DNA of 64,000 nucleotides from Nocardiopsis sp. FIRDI 009 (GCF_003386285.1 NZ_QPNC01000001.1:1-64000); one strand, 5' to 3'. Positions 37,258 through 46,149 are shown, counted from the first letter of the stretch. Made by a program: numbers and translations. The notes: generated from the letters alone by a model not told the origin.

Positions 37258-38342
37258 TGAGTCTGTCTATCGGGATCGTCGGCCTGCCCAACGTCGGCAA
37301 GTCCACCCTCTTCAACGCGCTGACCAAGAACGACGCTCTGGCCGCGAACTACCCCTTCGCGACCATCGAGCCCAACGTCGGGGTCGTGGGTGTGCCCGAT
37401 TCCCGGCTGGCCACCCTGGCCGAGATCTTCGGCTCGGCGAAGGTCCTCCCCGCGACGGTGGACTTCGTCGACATCGCGGGTATCGTCCGCGGCGCCTCGA
37501 CCGGTGAGGGACTGGGCAACAAGTTCCTCGCCAACATCCGCGAGAGCGACGCCATCTGCCAGGTGATCCGGGCCTTCGACGACCCGGACGTCACGCACGT
37601 GGACGGCGACGTCGAGCCCTCACGCGACATCGAGACCATCAACACCGAGCTGATCCTCGCCGACCTCCAGACCCTGGAGAAGGCGATTCCCCGCCTGGAG
37701 AAGGACGCCAAGCGCAACGCCAAGGACAAGGCCGCCCAGGAGCTGCTCCAGACGGCGCTGGCCGCCCGCGAGGTCCTCGACGGCGGCACGTCGCTCTACG
37801 CGGCCGAGGGACTGGACACGCACCGGCTGCGCGAGCTGAGCCTGCTCACCGTCAAGCCGTTCATCTACGTGTTCAACCTCGACAGCGGTGACCTGGCCAA
37901 CGAGGCCCTGCGCGCCAAGCTCCAGGAGCTCGTGGCCCCGGCCGAGGCGATCTTCCTCGACGCCAAGATCGAGGCGGAGCTGGCCGAACTGGACGAGGAG
38001 GAGGCGCAGGAACTCCTGGAGTCGATGGGGCAGACGGAGTCGGGGCTGGCGCAGCTGGCCCGGGTCGGTTTCGACACCCTCGGTCTCCAGACCTACCTGA
38101 CCGCCGGGCCCAAGGAGGCCCGTGCGTGGACCGTGCGCAAGGGCGCCACGGCGCCCGAGGCCGCCGGGGTCATCCACACCGACTTCCAGCGCGGCTTCAT
38201 CAAGGCCGAGGTGGTCTCCTTCGACGACCTGGTCGAGGCGGGCGACATGCAGGCCGCCCGTGCCGCGGGCAAGGTCCGCATGGAGGGCAAGGACTACGTG
38301 ATGGCCGACGGCGACGTGGTGGAGTTCCGCTTCAACGTCTGA
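37257..38342 (+). CDS. ychF: Ribosome-binding ATPase YchF (OLA1 family)
   Basis: The 361-residue protein is a universally conserved Obg-family P-loop protein that prefers ATP and associates with ribosomes and stress responses. G1 is [15 protein letters not shown], followed by the switch region [15 protein letters not shown]3 [13 protein letters not shown], and a C-terminal TGS domain ending [25 protein letters not shown]. Length and order are those of the family. The GTG at 37257 is preceded by a -10 hexamer rather than a ribosome site. It is isolated, with a strong terminator downstream. Confidence 0.97.
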   Translation: MSLSIGIVGLPNVGKSTLFNALTKNDALAANYPFATIEPNVGVVGVPDSRLATLAEIFGSAKVLPATVDFVDIAGIVRGASTGEGLGNKFLANIRESDAICQVIRAFDDPDVTHVDGDVEPSRDIETINTELILADLQTLEKAIPRLEKDAKRNAKDKAAQELLQTALAAREVLDGGTSLYAAEGLDTHRLRELSLLTVKPFIYVFNLDSGDLANEALRAKLQELVAPAEAIFLDAKIEAELAELDEEEAQELLESMGQTESGLAQLARVGFDTLGLQTYLTAGPKEARAWTVRKGATAPEAAGVIHTDFQRGFIKAEVVSFDDLVEAGDMQAARAAGKVRMEGKDYVMADGDVVEFRFNV

Positions 38343-38358
38343 CCGTCCCACGGACGTC

Positions 38359-38397
38359 CGCGAACGCCCGCACCCGTGGCGGGTGCGGGCGTTCGCG
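38359..38397. terminator. Strong hairpin terminator
   Basis: An 18-bp perfect stem with a TGG loop lies between ychF and the convergent DsbA-family gene; it ends GCGTCT. Confidence 0.8.
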
Positions 38398-38419
38398 TCT
38401 CGCGGGGCGCCCGGTGGGC

Positions 38420-39139
38420 TCAGCCCCGCTCCGGAACGGGGCACCCGTCGGGGCCGCAGGCCGGGGCGTCCTCCGCGGAGCCGGGTGCGGTGAGCGGCGT
38501 ACGGTCGGCCCACGCCTGGTCGAGGGCCTGGCGGAACGCTTCGACGGGCTGGGCCCCGGAGATCCCGTAGGCGCGGTCGAGCACGAAGAACGGCACCCCG
38601 GTGGCTCCGAGCCGGGCGGCCTCGCGCTCGTCGGCGCGCACCTCGTCGGCGTACCGCTCGGGGTCGGCCAGCACGGCGCGTGCGCCGTCCGCGTCGAGCC
38701 CCGCCTCGACGGCCAGCTCCACCAGGCGTTCGACGCCCTCGAAGGCGGAGCGCTCCTCGACGAAGTTGGCGCGGTAGAGCACGTCGATCAGCGCGTTCTG
38801 GCGCCCCTGCTCCAGGGCGAAGCGCAGCAGCCGGTGCATGTCGAAGCTGTTGCCGACGTCCCGGCCCGCCGTGCGGTACTCCAGGCCCTCGGCGGCGGCG
38901 TTGGCGGCGATCCGCTGTTCGGCCTGCTCGGCCTGGGCCTCGGTGATGCCGTACTTCCTCGCGAGCATCGACACGACCGGCTCGGTGGTGCCCCGGGGGT
39001 GGTCGGGGTCCAGTTCGAAGGGGCGGTGGACGACCTCGACCTCGTCCCGGTGCTCGAAACCGGCGAGCGCTTCTTCGAAGCGTGCCTTGCCCACGTAGCA
39101 CCAGGGGCAGTTGATGTCGGTCCAGATCTCGACGCGCAT
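38420..39139 (-). CDS. DsbA-family oxidoreductase (FrnE type)
   Basis: The 239-residue cytosolic protein has a thioredoxin-like fold with a helical insert. The active-site motif CPWC is at 11-14 (IWTDINCPWCYVGKARFE). GNSFDMHRLLRFA and GVPFFVLDRAYGISGAQPVEAF are family landmarks, the latter carrying the cis-Pro. FrnE-type proteins act as disulfide isomerases in oxidative stress or in polyketide tailoring. A C-terminal tail holds two extra cysteines (ACGPDGCPV). There is no signal peptide. The ATG follows GAGAGAGAAG. Confidence 0.88.
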   Translation of the reverse strand: MRVEIWTDINCPWCYVGKARFEEALAGFEHRDEVEVVHRPFELDPDHPRGTTEPVVSMLARKYGITEAQAEQAEQRIAANAAAEGLEYRTAGRDVGNSFDMHRLLRFALEQGRQNALIDVLYRANFVEERSAFEGVERLVELAVEAGLDADGARAVLADPERYADEVRADEREAARLGATGVPFFVLDRAYGISGAQPVEAFRQALDQAWADRTPLTAPGSAEDAPACGPDGCPVPERG

Positions 39140-39652
39140 GTGACGGCTTCTCTCTCGGGGCGGCCCGGTTCGGGGCGCGCTCCCAGGAACGGGGTGGCTG
39201 CTTCCGAGGGGCGTCAACACGGGTCGGCTTCCCGGCATTCCGGTCACGGCGCCGCCACCGATGTGACGTCGGGCCGGTCGAGCGGCGGCACCGGGCGCGG
39301 GGTCGCTGGGGCCGGACCGGCCCGGGGAAGGAGCCCCCGGTTACATCCAGCCAACGGTTCTCCGAACCCGGAGACGACGCCCCGCTTTCTGTTCGGTGAC
39401 TAATCGCTGTCTTGGACAACCGAAATTGGGTTGACCCGCGCGATCACCATCCGGATTACCTGGCAATTCGCCATATTTGGTGGCTTTTGCGAACTTTGGT
39501 CGGTGTGTTGGGTCCCCCTCCGACACCGAAACGCGCGGTCGCCGTGGCCGCTCCCAACCCGCACAATGCCTCACTATAGGGATGGGGTAGACAAGGGCAT
39601 GGCGGAAGGGCCGTCCGGACCGGGCGGCGCGAACTGAGCGCAGGAGGCGGGG
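39140..39652 (+). promoter_or_regulatory. Upstream region of the T4SS-like locus
   Basis: No convincing gene lies in this 513-base interval. Bases 39390-39520 are clearly less GC-rich than their surroundings and are the likely promoter zone for the genes from 39653. TTGACC (39431-39436) with GATTAC 17 bases on is a weak candidate; TATAGG near 39574 is another. The last 10 bases provide the AGGAGG site of the first gene. Confidence 0.35.
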
Positions 39653-40606
39653 ATGGCGAAGGCGTCACGGCTCGGTCAGGCCGGGCGTGACCTGTCCGAC
39701 GGCACCGAGGCGGGATCCGGCGTCCCACGGCCCCGGCCACCCCGCGCGGGGGCGGGCGGGCGCTGGTGGGTCGGTGTGGGACGCGCGGTGCTGTGGGCGT
39801 TCATCGTCGTCGTCCTCGTCAACGGTGTCTGGTTCCCCCTGCGCGGCGGGTTCGCCCTGCCCAGCGCCGCCGAGGAGCCCGAGAGCACCGACACCGTCAC
39901 CTACCCCGAGACCGCCTCGGCCGCGTTCGCGCTCCGCTTCGCCGAGGTCTACCTCAACACCGAGGATCCCGAGGCGCGCCGCGCCGAACTCGCCGCGTTC
40001 GTCCCGGAGGGCGAGGCCACCGCGCTGGACGCCGCGGCCGACAGCCTCACCGGCGAGAACCTCACGGTCGTCGCCGTGGACGTCCTCGACGACAACAACG
40101 CCGTCGTGGTCGTCCGCGCCGACGTCAACGGTGAGCCGATGCGCCTGGACGTGCCCGTCTACGCCGACCAGGACGCCCTCGTGGTCTCCGGGCGTCCGGC
40201 GCTGCTGGCCGCGCCCAGCCAGGCCACGCTGCCCCCCGGGGCCTCCTTCGAGACCGACCCGGACGCCGCCGAACAGCTCGGCGAGGTGCTGCCCGGCTTC
40301 TTCGAGGCCTACGCCGGAGAACCGGAGTTCCTGGAGAGGTTCCTCGAGCGGGGTGCCGCCGTCACCCCGCTTCCGGCGAACACCCTGGAATTCGTCGAAC
40401 TGTCCGACCTCACGGTGCCGTCCCAGACGTCGACCGGGGATGATGACGTACGACAGGTGGCGGCCACCGTCCGCTGGAACGTCTCGGCCTCCGACGGTGG
40501 GGAAGCGGGCCAGTTGGTGCAGGACTACCTGGTCACCGTGGTCAATTCGGGCGACGAGTGGCACGTGCGTGACATCCAGGGCGCCCCGCGTTCGTTCGGC
40601 GGCTGA
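39653..40606 (+). CDS. TcpC-like conjugal transfer protein (VirB8 fold)
   Basis: The 317-residue bitopic protein has about 40 basic cytoplasmic residues, one membrane helix (AVLWAFIVVVLVNGVWFPL), and two probable NTF2-like domains (about 80-190 and 205-317). This is the layout of TcpC, the VirB8-like structural component of the Clostridium perfringens pCW3 transfer apparatus. SAAFALRFAEVYLN, then a C-terminal NSGDEWHVRDIQGAP, fits NTF2-fold transfer proteins. The TcpD- and TcpE-like genes directly downstream strongly support the call. The ATG follows CAGGAGG. Confidence 0.78.
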   Translation: MAKASRLGQAGRDLSDGTEAGSGVPRPRPPRAGAGGRWWVGVGRAVLWAFIVVVLVNGVWFPLRGGFALPSAAEEPESTDTVTYPETASAAFALRFAEVYLNTEDPEARRAELAAFVPEGEATALDAAADSLTGENLTVVAVDVLDDNNAVVVVRADVNGEPMRLDVPVYADQDALVVSGRPALLAAPSQATLPPGASFETDPDAAEQLGEVLPGFFEAYAGEPEFLERFLERGAAVTPLPANTLEFVELSDLTVPSQTSTGDDDVRQVAATVRWNVSASDGGEAGQLVQDYLVTVVNSGDEWHVRDIQGAPRSFGG

Positions 40607-40638
40607 CGGGGCCCGTAGGCAAGGAGACGAGAAGAACC

Positions 40639-40677
40639 ATGCGCACACCAGCGACGACACCGGAGGGCGGCGCCTGA
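40639..40677 (+). CDS. Possible 12-residue leader peptide
   Basis: A short open frame (MRTPATTPEGGA) starts with ATG 12 bases after AAGGAG. It ends with a TGA one base before the ATG of the TcpD-like gene, whose ribosome site lies inside it. It may couple translation of the next gene or be chance; no conservation can be judged here. Confidence 0.25.
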   Translation: MRTPATTPEGGA

Positions 40678-40678
40678 C

Positions 40679-41008
40679 ATGCTCCCCCTGCTGTCTTCCA
40701 CGACGGACGCCCTTGCCCAGGCGGGCGGCGCCGACCTCCTCCACCTCGCGGCGGCGACCCCGCCCTCACCGGCGACGGAGGCCCCCGACACGGGCGGCCT
40801 CGCCGACTTCCTCCGCGGCTTCTTCGGGCCGCTCTTCCTCGTCATCGTGTCGATCGTGGCGGTGTTCTTCCTGTTCACGCGTGAGATCACGAGGTTCGCG
40901 CAGTTCATCATCCTGGCGATCTTCATCGGGATCGTCTTCTACGTCCCCGGCATCATCGAGGTCATCGCGGTGGCGCTCGCCCGAGCGATGGGCGTGTCGG
41001 CGGAATAG
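40679..41008 (+). CDS. TcpD-like small membrane protein
   Basis: The 109-residue protein has an Ala/Pro-rich N-terminal part (about 1-45) and two membrane helices (about 47-66, GPLFLVIVSIVAVFFLF, and about 72-100, FAQFIILAIFIGIVFYVPGIIEVIAVAL) joined by the short basic loop TREITRF. It lies between TcpC- and TcpE-like genes, the place of TcpD in the tcp operon, and is similar in size. A VirB2-pilin-like role is also conceivable. GGAGGGCGG lies 8 bases upstream of the ATG. Confidence 0.65.
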   Translation: MLPLLSSTTDALAQAGGADLLHLAAATPPSPATEAPDTGGLADFLRGFFGPLFLVIVSIVAVFFLFTREITRFAQFIILAIFIGIVFYVPGIIEVIAVALARAMGVSAE

Positions 41009-41026
41009 GCGAGGGAGGCCGGGAAC

Positions 41027-44000
41027 GTGGATCTGCCCACATACACCAACATCTGGCGTATCGAGAAGCGGCTGTACAAGCTCTACGATTTCCGGCTGCC
41101 CATGCCGCTCCCGGTGGGGACCTTCGGGGTCGCGCTGGGGGTCTTCGCGATCTGGGTGGTGCTGCTCAGCATCCTCAACGCCCCGTTCACCTTCGGCAAC
41201 GGCTGGCACCTGGTCCTGTGGGTGGTGCCGCCCGGGGTGATCACCGTGCTGGCCACCCGGCCGGTGATCGAGGGCAAACGCCTCACCGAACTGCTCCTCT
41301 CCCAGGCCAGGTTCCTCACCGAGGCCCGCGTCTACACGCGTCTCGCGCCCGAGTACGAGCCGGCCGAGGCCCGGGTGGTGGTGCGCGTGTGGCACCGCCA
41401 CCCGGACGCGGGACCGCTGCCCGTGGTCGGACGGCGCCGGGGCGAACGCGCCGACGCGGTCCGGGAGGTCGACGAGGCCGCCGTCGAGGAGGTCCGGACG
41501 GTTCCCTCCCCGGAGGCGGCGCCGCCCCTCGTGGGCGTGGCCGCTCCCGCCCCGGTCCCCGAACACGCATCCGCCCCCGAACCCGCAACGGTCCCCGAGG
41601 AGGAGCCCGAACCCGTCGTCGCGGAGGACGGCCCGGCCGACACGGAGACTCCCGGGACCGCCCCCGACACACGCGGTGTGACCCGCCGCGTCCTGAACTA
41701 CTTCGGTCTCGCCCTCGAAACAGGCGTCCCCGCGCCGCCGCAGGACCGCGGGGACGGGGTCGCCGGGACCGACCAGCGCCCCGAACCGGAGGAAGCACGC
41801 GAGGAGCGGAGCGGTGAGGAGTGGGTCTCCCGCCTGCGCGCACACTCCGGGCAGACCCCCGTCGGGCTCAGCGCCAAGACCGCCTACGGCGTCGGTGACA
41901 CCGGGCCCCTGAGCCGTGCCGAGGTCGACGAGGCGGCCGGGGCGACCGAGACTGTCGAGGCCGTCGGGACATCCGAGGTGACCGAGACACCGGAGCGGGC
42001 ACGTGAGCGCCGCCGCGCCGAGGAGGTCATGGCCGCCCCCGACCCCGAACCCGAGCCCGAGGAGTCGGACCCCGCGCGCCGTCTGCGCGGGCGTGTCCAG
42101 GGCATCAGGGTCGCCAGGGAACTGGACGAGCGCCGCTCCGGACAGGTCCGTGGGAGCGTTCCCCGGGAGACGCCGTCCGCCCGGCCCGCCGACGAGCCGC
42201 CCCACCCGCCCCGCCGCAGGGGTCGCCCGCACGCCGCCCCCTGGGATCTGGACGAGTCCCACCGTGACGGCGACGCCGGAGCGAGGAGCGACGACGAGGC
42301 CACGGACCGGGCCGGGGTCGGGGACCTGTCCGACTACGCCGAGCGCTACGCGGCGGCCACCGGCCGTTCCGTGGCACCGGAGGTCCCCGCCGCGCCCTGG
42401 CTGCCGCCCGCCTCCTCGACCCCGGAGGACGGGTCGCCGCCGGAGCTGGACCACGGCACCGGCGAGCAGGAGGCGATGCCGGTCCGGCCGAGCCGGGACG
42501 ACGAGGACCGCGGGCCGGAGTGGAACGAGCACATGTCGGTGCTCGACCAGCACCTCAGCAAGGCGGACACCCCCGCGCCCCCGCGCCCCACGTTCGCCGA
42601 CGCCCTGGGCGACGGCGAACGCGACCCGAGGGCCGCGGACCCGGCTCAGTGGTTCGACGACGGCAGGAAGCGCCACCCCGACCAGCCCAAGGTCGGTGAC
42701 CGGGGGAACCCGGTGATCCCGGTGAGCGAGCTGCGTGAGGAGAGCGCGGTCGGGGGCGAGGAGCCCGATACCGCCGCCGTCCGGTCCGCCGACACCGACC
42801 GGGCCGACGCACACGCGCGCACCGTGACGTCCGGGACCGAGGTCCACGCCGAACGGCCCGGCGAGTCCGTCTCCGCTGAGGAGGACGCGACCCCCCAGGC
42901 GGCGTCCTCCGGCGCGCCGGGCGAGTCCGGTGAGGCGGACGGGACCAAACCGCCCACCCAGCTCGACCACGGAACGGGTGAACTGGCGAGCTTCGCCGAG
43001 GTCCGGGGCGAGCCCGACAGCGGCGCCACCGACCGCACCGCCTCGCGAGCCGCCACCGGTTCGCGGACCACGGCCGACGCCCCGGCGTCCCCCACCGCCG
43101 AGGCCGCGTCCGGTTCCGAGGACACCTCGGATCCCGGGCGCGCACCGACCACCCCGGCCGCGTCCGGCGCTTCGACGCCCACCGCCTCCCCGAAGGGGAC
43201 GGAGTCGGGAACCACGTCCGACGGAGCGTCCGTCCCGCGCCGCACGGCCGCGGACCTGGCCGAGGCCGAGGCCGCCGCGCTGGCCCGACGGCGTGCGGCC
43301 GCCCAGCGCCCCCACACCCAAGACCCCGACCCCGCCCCCCACGAGCGCCCGGCCCCCGTCCTCGACCCCCGTGCCAACCGCAGTCTCGTGGGCGTGCTCA
43401 CCGAGGAGGGCGCCCCGTCCCCGACCGCCCCGGACGGCGCCGACCCTACCGCCCACGCCGCCCACGCCGACCACGCCGCTCCCGAGAGCGACCGGGACAC
43501 GCCCGGCGCCGACGGGGCCGACGCAGACGGCGGCCCCGCAATCGCGGTCGACGCCCCTCCGGGCGTCGACCCCCACGACGGTGTCTTCCATCGGGTGGCG
43601 CAGAACGCCCGCAGGCTCGGCCACCTCTTCGGCCAGCCCGTCCCCGGAGAGGAACCCGAGCCGCCGCGTCGCGATGAGCCCAAGCCCCGGCTGGAACTCG
43701 ATCACGGCACCGGAGAGCAGGAGCGGCTCGGCGACACCCCGGCCGGCGTCCCGGCCCCCCACCCGGCACCCACGGAACCCGAACACCGCGAAGGCGACGC
43801 CGGCGAGTCCGGCGGTACGCGCGGTTGGCGCCGTCTGGCCAAGGTGGTCACCGGCGGCGCCGCCCCGGTCCGCTCCGACCTGTCCGCGAGCGACATCGCC
43901 CGGCTGCGCACCCCCCTGCCCGCGCCGCGCAGCCTCGTCGTGCTCGGGTGCACCGGTGGCGCCGGTCAGACCGTCACCTCACTCATGATCGGGCACACCC

Positions 44001-44653
44001 TGGCCGCGCACCGCGACGATCCGGTGGTCGCGGTCGACGTCAACCCCGGCCCCAATGGACTCTCCCGCCGGGTCGGCGCGCAGGCCCCCGAGACCCTCAC
44101 CGCGCTGCTCGCCAACGCGGACGAGGTCGACGACCACGAGCGGATGCGCGGCTACACCAGCCGGGCCAGCACCGGGCTGGAGGTCGTCCAGACCCTCGAC
44201 GACCCCTACGTCCAGACCCTGGACGACCGCGACTACGGTCAGCTCACCGAGCTGCTCGGCCGCTTCTACGCCGTGACGCTCCTGGACCCGGCGGCCACGG
44301 GCGTGGCCCGGGCCCTGCCGGTGGCGGACGGTCTGGTCCTGGTCGCCCCGGCCAACGCCGACGCCGAGCGGGCCGTGTCCATGACGTTCGAGTGGTTGGA
44401 CGGCAACGGTTACGGCGCCCTGCGGGCGAGTTCGGTGCTCGTGGTCAACGGGGTGAGCAAGCGCAGTCTGGCGGACGTGGACGCGGCCGAGCGGGTCGCG
44501 CGCGGCCGTTGCCGGGCGATCGTCCGCGTCCCGTGGGACGACCACCTCGGCTCGTCCTACACCAGGATCGACGTCGGCGCCCTGCGTCCGGCCACCAAGC
44601 GGGCCCACGGCGCCCTCGGCGGGGTCCTGGTCAACGCCCTCACCCGCCCCTGA
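41027..44653 (+). CDS. TcpE-like membrane domain fused to a MinD/ParA-like ATPase-fold domain
   Basis: This 1208-residue protein has three parts. Residues 1-115 are a TcpE domain: YTNIWRIEKRLYKLYDFRLPMPLPV, then two membrane helices; TcpE is an essential inner-membrane part of tcp-type conjugation machines. Residues about 120-930 are acidic, Pro/Ala/Glu-rich and apparently disordered, with the motif LDHGTGE at 474, 646 and 891. Residues about 940-1208 have a MinD/ParA-like fold as in ESX-linked EspI proteins: LVVLGCTGGAGQTVTSLMIG, VVAVDVNPGPNGLSRRV and VTLLDPAATGV. The Walker A region GCTGGAGQT (974-982) has Gln981 where the catalytic Lys is expected, so ATP hydrolysis is doubtful. The start is GTG after GGGAGG. 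I am sure of the frame, less of the function. Confidence 0.8.
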   Translation: MDLPTYTNIWRIEKRLYKLYDFRLPMPLPVGTFGVALGVFAIWVVLLSILNAPFTFGNGWHLVLWVVPPGVITVLATRPVIEGKRLTELLLSQARFLTEARVYTRLAPEYEPAEARVVVRVWHRHPDAGPLPVVGRRRGERADAVREVDEAAVEEVRTVPSPEAAPPLVGVAAPAPVPEHASAPEPATVPEEEPEPVVAEDGPADTETPGTAPDTRGVTRRVLNYFGLALETGVPAPPQDRGDGVAGTDQRPEPEEAREERSGEEWVSRLRAHSGQTPVGLSAKTAYGVGDTGPLSRAEVDEAAGATETVEAVGTSEVTETPERARERRRAEEVMAAPDPEPEPEESDPARRLRGRVQGIRVARELDERRSGQVRGSVPRETPSARPADEPPHPPRRRGRPHAAPWDLDESHRDGDAGARSDDEATDRAGVGDLSDYAERYAAATGRSVAPEVPAAPWLPPASSTPEDGSPPELDHGTGEQEAMPVRPSRDDEDRGPEWNEHMSVLDQHLSKADTPAPPRPTFADALGDGERDPRAADPAQWFDDGRKRHPDQPKVGDRGNPVIPVSELREESAVGGEEPDTAAVRSADTDRADAHARTVTSGTEVHAERPGESVSAEEDATPQAASSGAPGESGEADGTKPPTQLDHGTGELASFAEVRGEPDSGATDRTASRAATGSRTTADAPASPTAEAASGSEDTSDPGRAPTTPAASGASTPTASPKGTESGTTSDGASVPRRTAADLAEAEAAALARRRAAAQRPHTQDPDPAPHERPAPVLDPRANRSLVGVLTEEGAPSPTAPDGADPTAHAAHADHAAPESDRDTPGADGADADGGPAIAVDAPPGVDPHDGVFHRVAQNARRLGHLFGQPVPGEEPEPPRRDEPKPRLELDHGTGEQERLGDTPAGVPAPHPAPTEPEHREGDAGESGGTRGWRRLAKVVTGGAAPVRSDLSASDIARLRTPLPAPRSLVVLGCTGGAGQTVTSLMIGHTLAAHRDDPVVAVDVNPGPNGLSRRVGAQAPETLTALLANADEVDDHERMRGYTSRASTGLEVVQTLDDPYVQTLDDRDYGQLTELLGRFYAVTLLDPAATGVARALPVADGLVLVAPANADAERAVSMTFEWLDGNGYGALRASSVLVVNGVSKRSLADVDAAERVARGRCRAIVRVPWDDHLGSSYTRIDVGALRPATKRAHGALGGVLVNALTRP

Positions 44654-44658
44654 AAGCG

Positions 44659-44688
44659 CCGTGCGGGCGGGCGCGCCCGCCCGCACGG
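44659..44688. terminator. Perfect 30-base palindrome between convergent genes
   Basis: The arms 44659-44673 and 44674-44688 are exact complements. The palindrome lies between the TcpE fusion gene and the convergent ectD. Confidence 0.75.
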
Positions 44689-44737
44689 AGATGCAGGGTG
44701 GTGTCGGGTGTGCCGGACACCCGTCAGCGGTGGCGGC

Positions 44738-45643
44738 TCAGCGGCCGACGGGGGTGAAGTCGCGCGCGGACAGGAACTCCGGGCGCGGGTTGTTCGCGGC
44801 GAACGGCTGCACGCACGCGTTCTCGACGCTGTTGAACACGATGAAGATGTTCGACCGCGGGTAGGGCGTGATGTTGCCGCCCGACCCGTGCATGCAGTTG
44901 GAGTCGAACACGGTCGCGTCGCCCGCCGAACCGGTGAGCACGTCGATGCCGTGCCGCTCGGCCAGCATGGTCAGCGAGTTCTGGTCCGGTGTCCCCACGT
45001 GCTGGCTCTTCAGCGACGCCTGGTAGTGGTTCTCCGGGGTCTCGCCGACGCACGACACGAACGTCTTGTGCGAGCCGGGCATGATCATCAGGGCGCCGTT
45101 GTACGTGTAGTTCTCGGTCAGCGAGATGGAGATGCTGGTCGCCCGCATCCGCGGCATGCCGTCCTCGGCGTGCCACGTCTCGAAGTCCGAGTGCCAGTAG
45201 AAGGAGCCCCCGCCGAACCCGGGCTTGTAGTTGATCCGGCTCTGGTGGACGTACACGTCCGAGCCGAGGATCTGCCGGGCGCGCTCGACCAGACGGGGGT
45301 CGTTCACCAGGTCGTGGAAGACCTTGCTGATCTTGTGCACCTCGAAGATCGAGCGGACCTCGTCCGACGTCGGTTCGACGATCACCCGCTCGTCCTCGCG
45401 CAGCAGGCGGTCGGAGCTGAGCCGCTCCAGCTCGGCCCGGTAGGCGCTCACCTCCTCGGCCGAGATGAGGGACGGGACCTGCGCGTAGCCGCGCTGGTCG
45501 TAGGCGCTGATCTCCTCAGCTGTGAAGGGTCCGTCCTCCGCGGGGCCCCAGACGGCGGGGTCCTTGCGGTACAGAAGGGCGGGCTCACTGGCCTTTCGGG
45601 TCGGGTACTCGTCCGCGGTCGGAGCATCCATCTGCAGAGTCAT
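44738..45643 (-). CDS. ectD: Ectoine hydroxylase
   Basis: The 301-residue Fe(II)/2-oxoglutarate dioxygenase converts ectoine to 5-hydroxyectoine, a compatible solute. The EctD signature FYWHSDFETWHAEDGMPRMRA holds iron ligands H151 and D153; H252 (SNCMHGSGGN) is the third. QSRINYKPGFGGG and VGETPENHYQASLK are also family-specific and separate it from other PhyH proteins. No ectA, ectB or ectC lies in the window, so the precursor must be made from a distant locus. It is flanked by a T4SS-like locus and an AT-rich upstream region. Confidence 0.94.
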   Translation of the reverse strand: MTLQMDAPTADEYPTRKASEPALLYRKDPAVWGPAEDGPFTAEEISAYDQRGYAQVPSLISAEEVSAYRAELERLSSDRLLREDERVIVEPTSDEVRSIFEVHKISKVFHDLVNDPRLVERARQILGSDVYVHQSRINYKPGFGGGSFYWHSDFETWHAEDGMPRMRATSISISLTENYTYNGALMIMPGSHKTFVSCVGETPENHYQASLKSQHVGTPDQNSLTMLAERHGIDVLTGSAGDATVFDSNCMHGSGGNITPYPRSNIFIVFNSVENACVQPFAANNPRPEFLSARDFTPVGR

Positions 45644-46149
45644 GGCCGATCCCCTCGGTGGGGTTCATCCTCTCTGAGGTCGACGGTTGTCCTTACGACA
45701 CGTGAACTTAACAAATATCCGGAGACCTTTACGAGGATGCCCACAGACAGTGTGTTTAGCGATCTGATGATTGGGTATTACTGTTATACTATATGGGGGG
45801 AAACCGAAAATCGGACCTCCTTTTTCTGTTCTTTTCCAATCCCTTTTCGCGTTGCTGCCGCGTCTCACCTGCGCAGTCGCGCCACAGGTCTCCAGAGTAC
45901 GCCTCAAGGCGGCATCTTCCCAGGTCGTCCAGTTGCGGCCACGATCACGGCGATAAGCGCCGAGCCCTCGAAATTTTCCTGTGCACTAGATCACAAGGAT
46001 CTGGTACAGCGGTGAGGTTGGGTCCCCGGCAGGACCTGTAGGTGTCACTTCGGATTACGCCCGAATTCCTCCGGCGGGACTGGTGCGGAAATCGTTGTCG
46101 GCGCACTGTGGTGGGGTCCCCTCCCGCCACCCGCTCCGGAGGAGAGAAC
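45644..46149. promoter_or_regulatory. AT-rich divergent control region between ectD and the HNH nuclease gene
   Basis: No gene is convincing in these 506 bases. Bases 45690-45850 are strikingly AT-rich for this chromosome (TATACTATAT near 45787 and a pyrimidine run CCTCCTTTTTCTGTTCTTTTCC near 45820). Promoters for ectD (minus) and the HNH gene (plus) should lie here; the minus-strand hexamer TATAGT near 45795 is a plausible ectD -10. The base composition suggests either an osmotically controlled promoter or recently acquired DNA. Confidence 0.45.

Noticed and set aside
41027..44653. Splitting the TcpE fusion into two genes
   Set aside because: The frame is continuous with uniform GC-rich third positions through the linker, and I see no internal start with a good ribosome site before the MinD/ParA-like domain.
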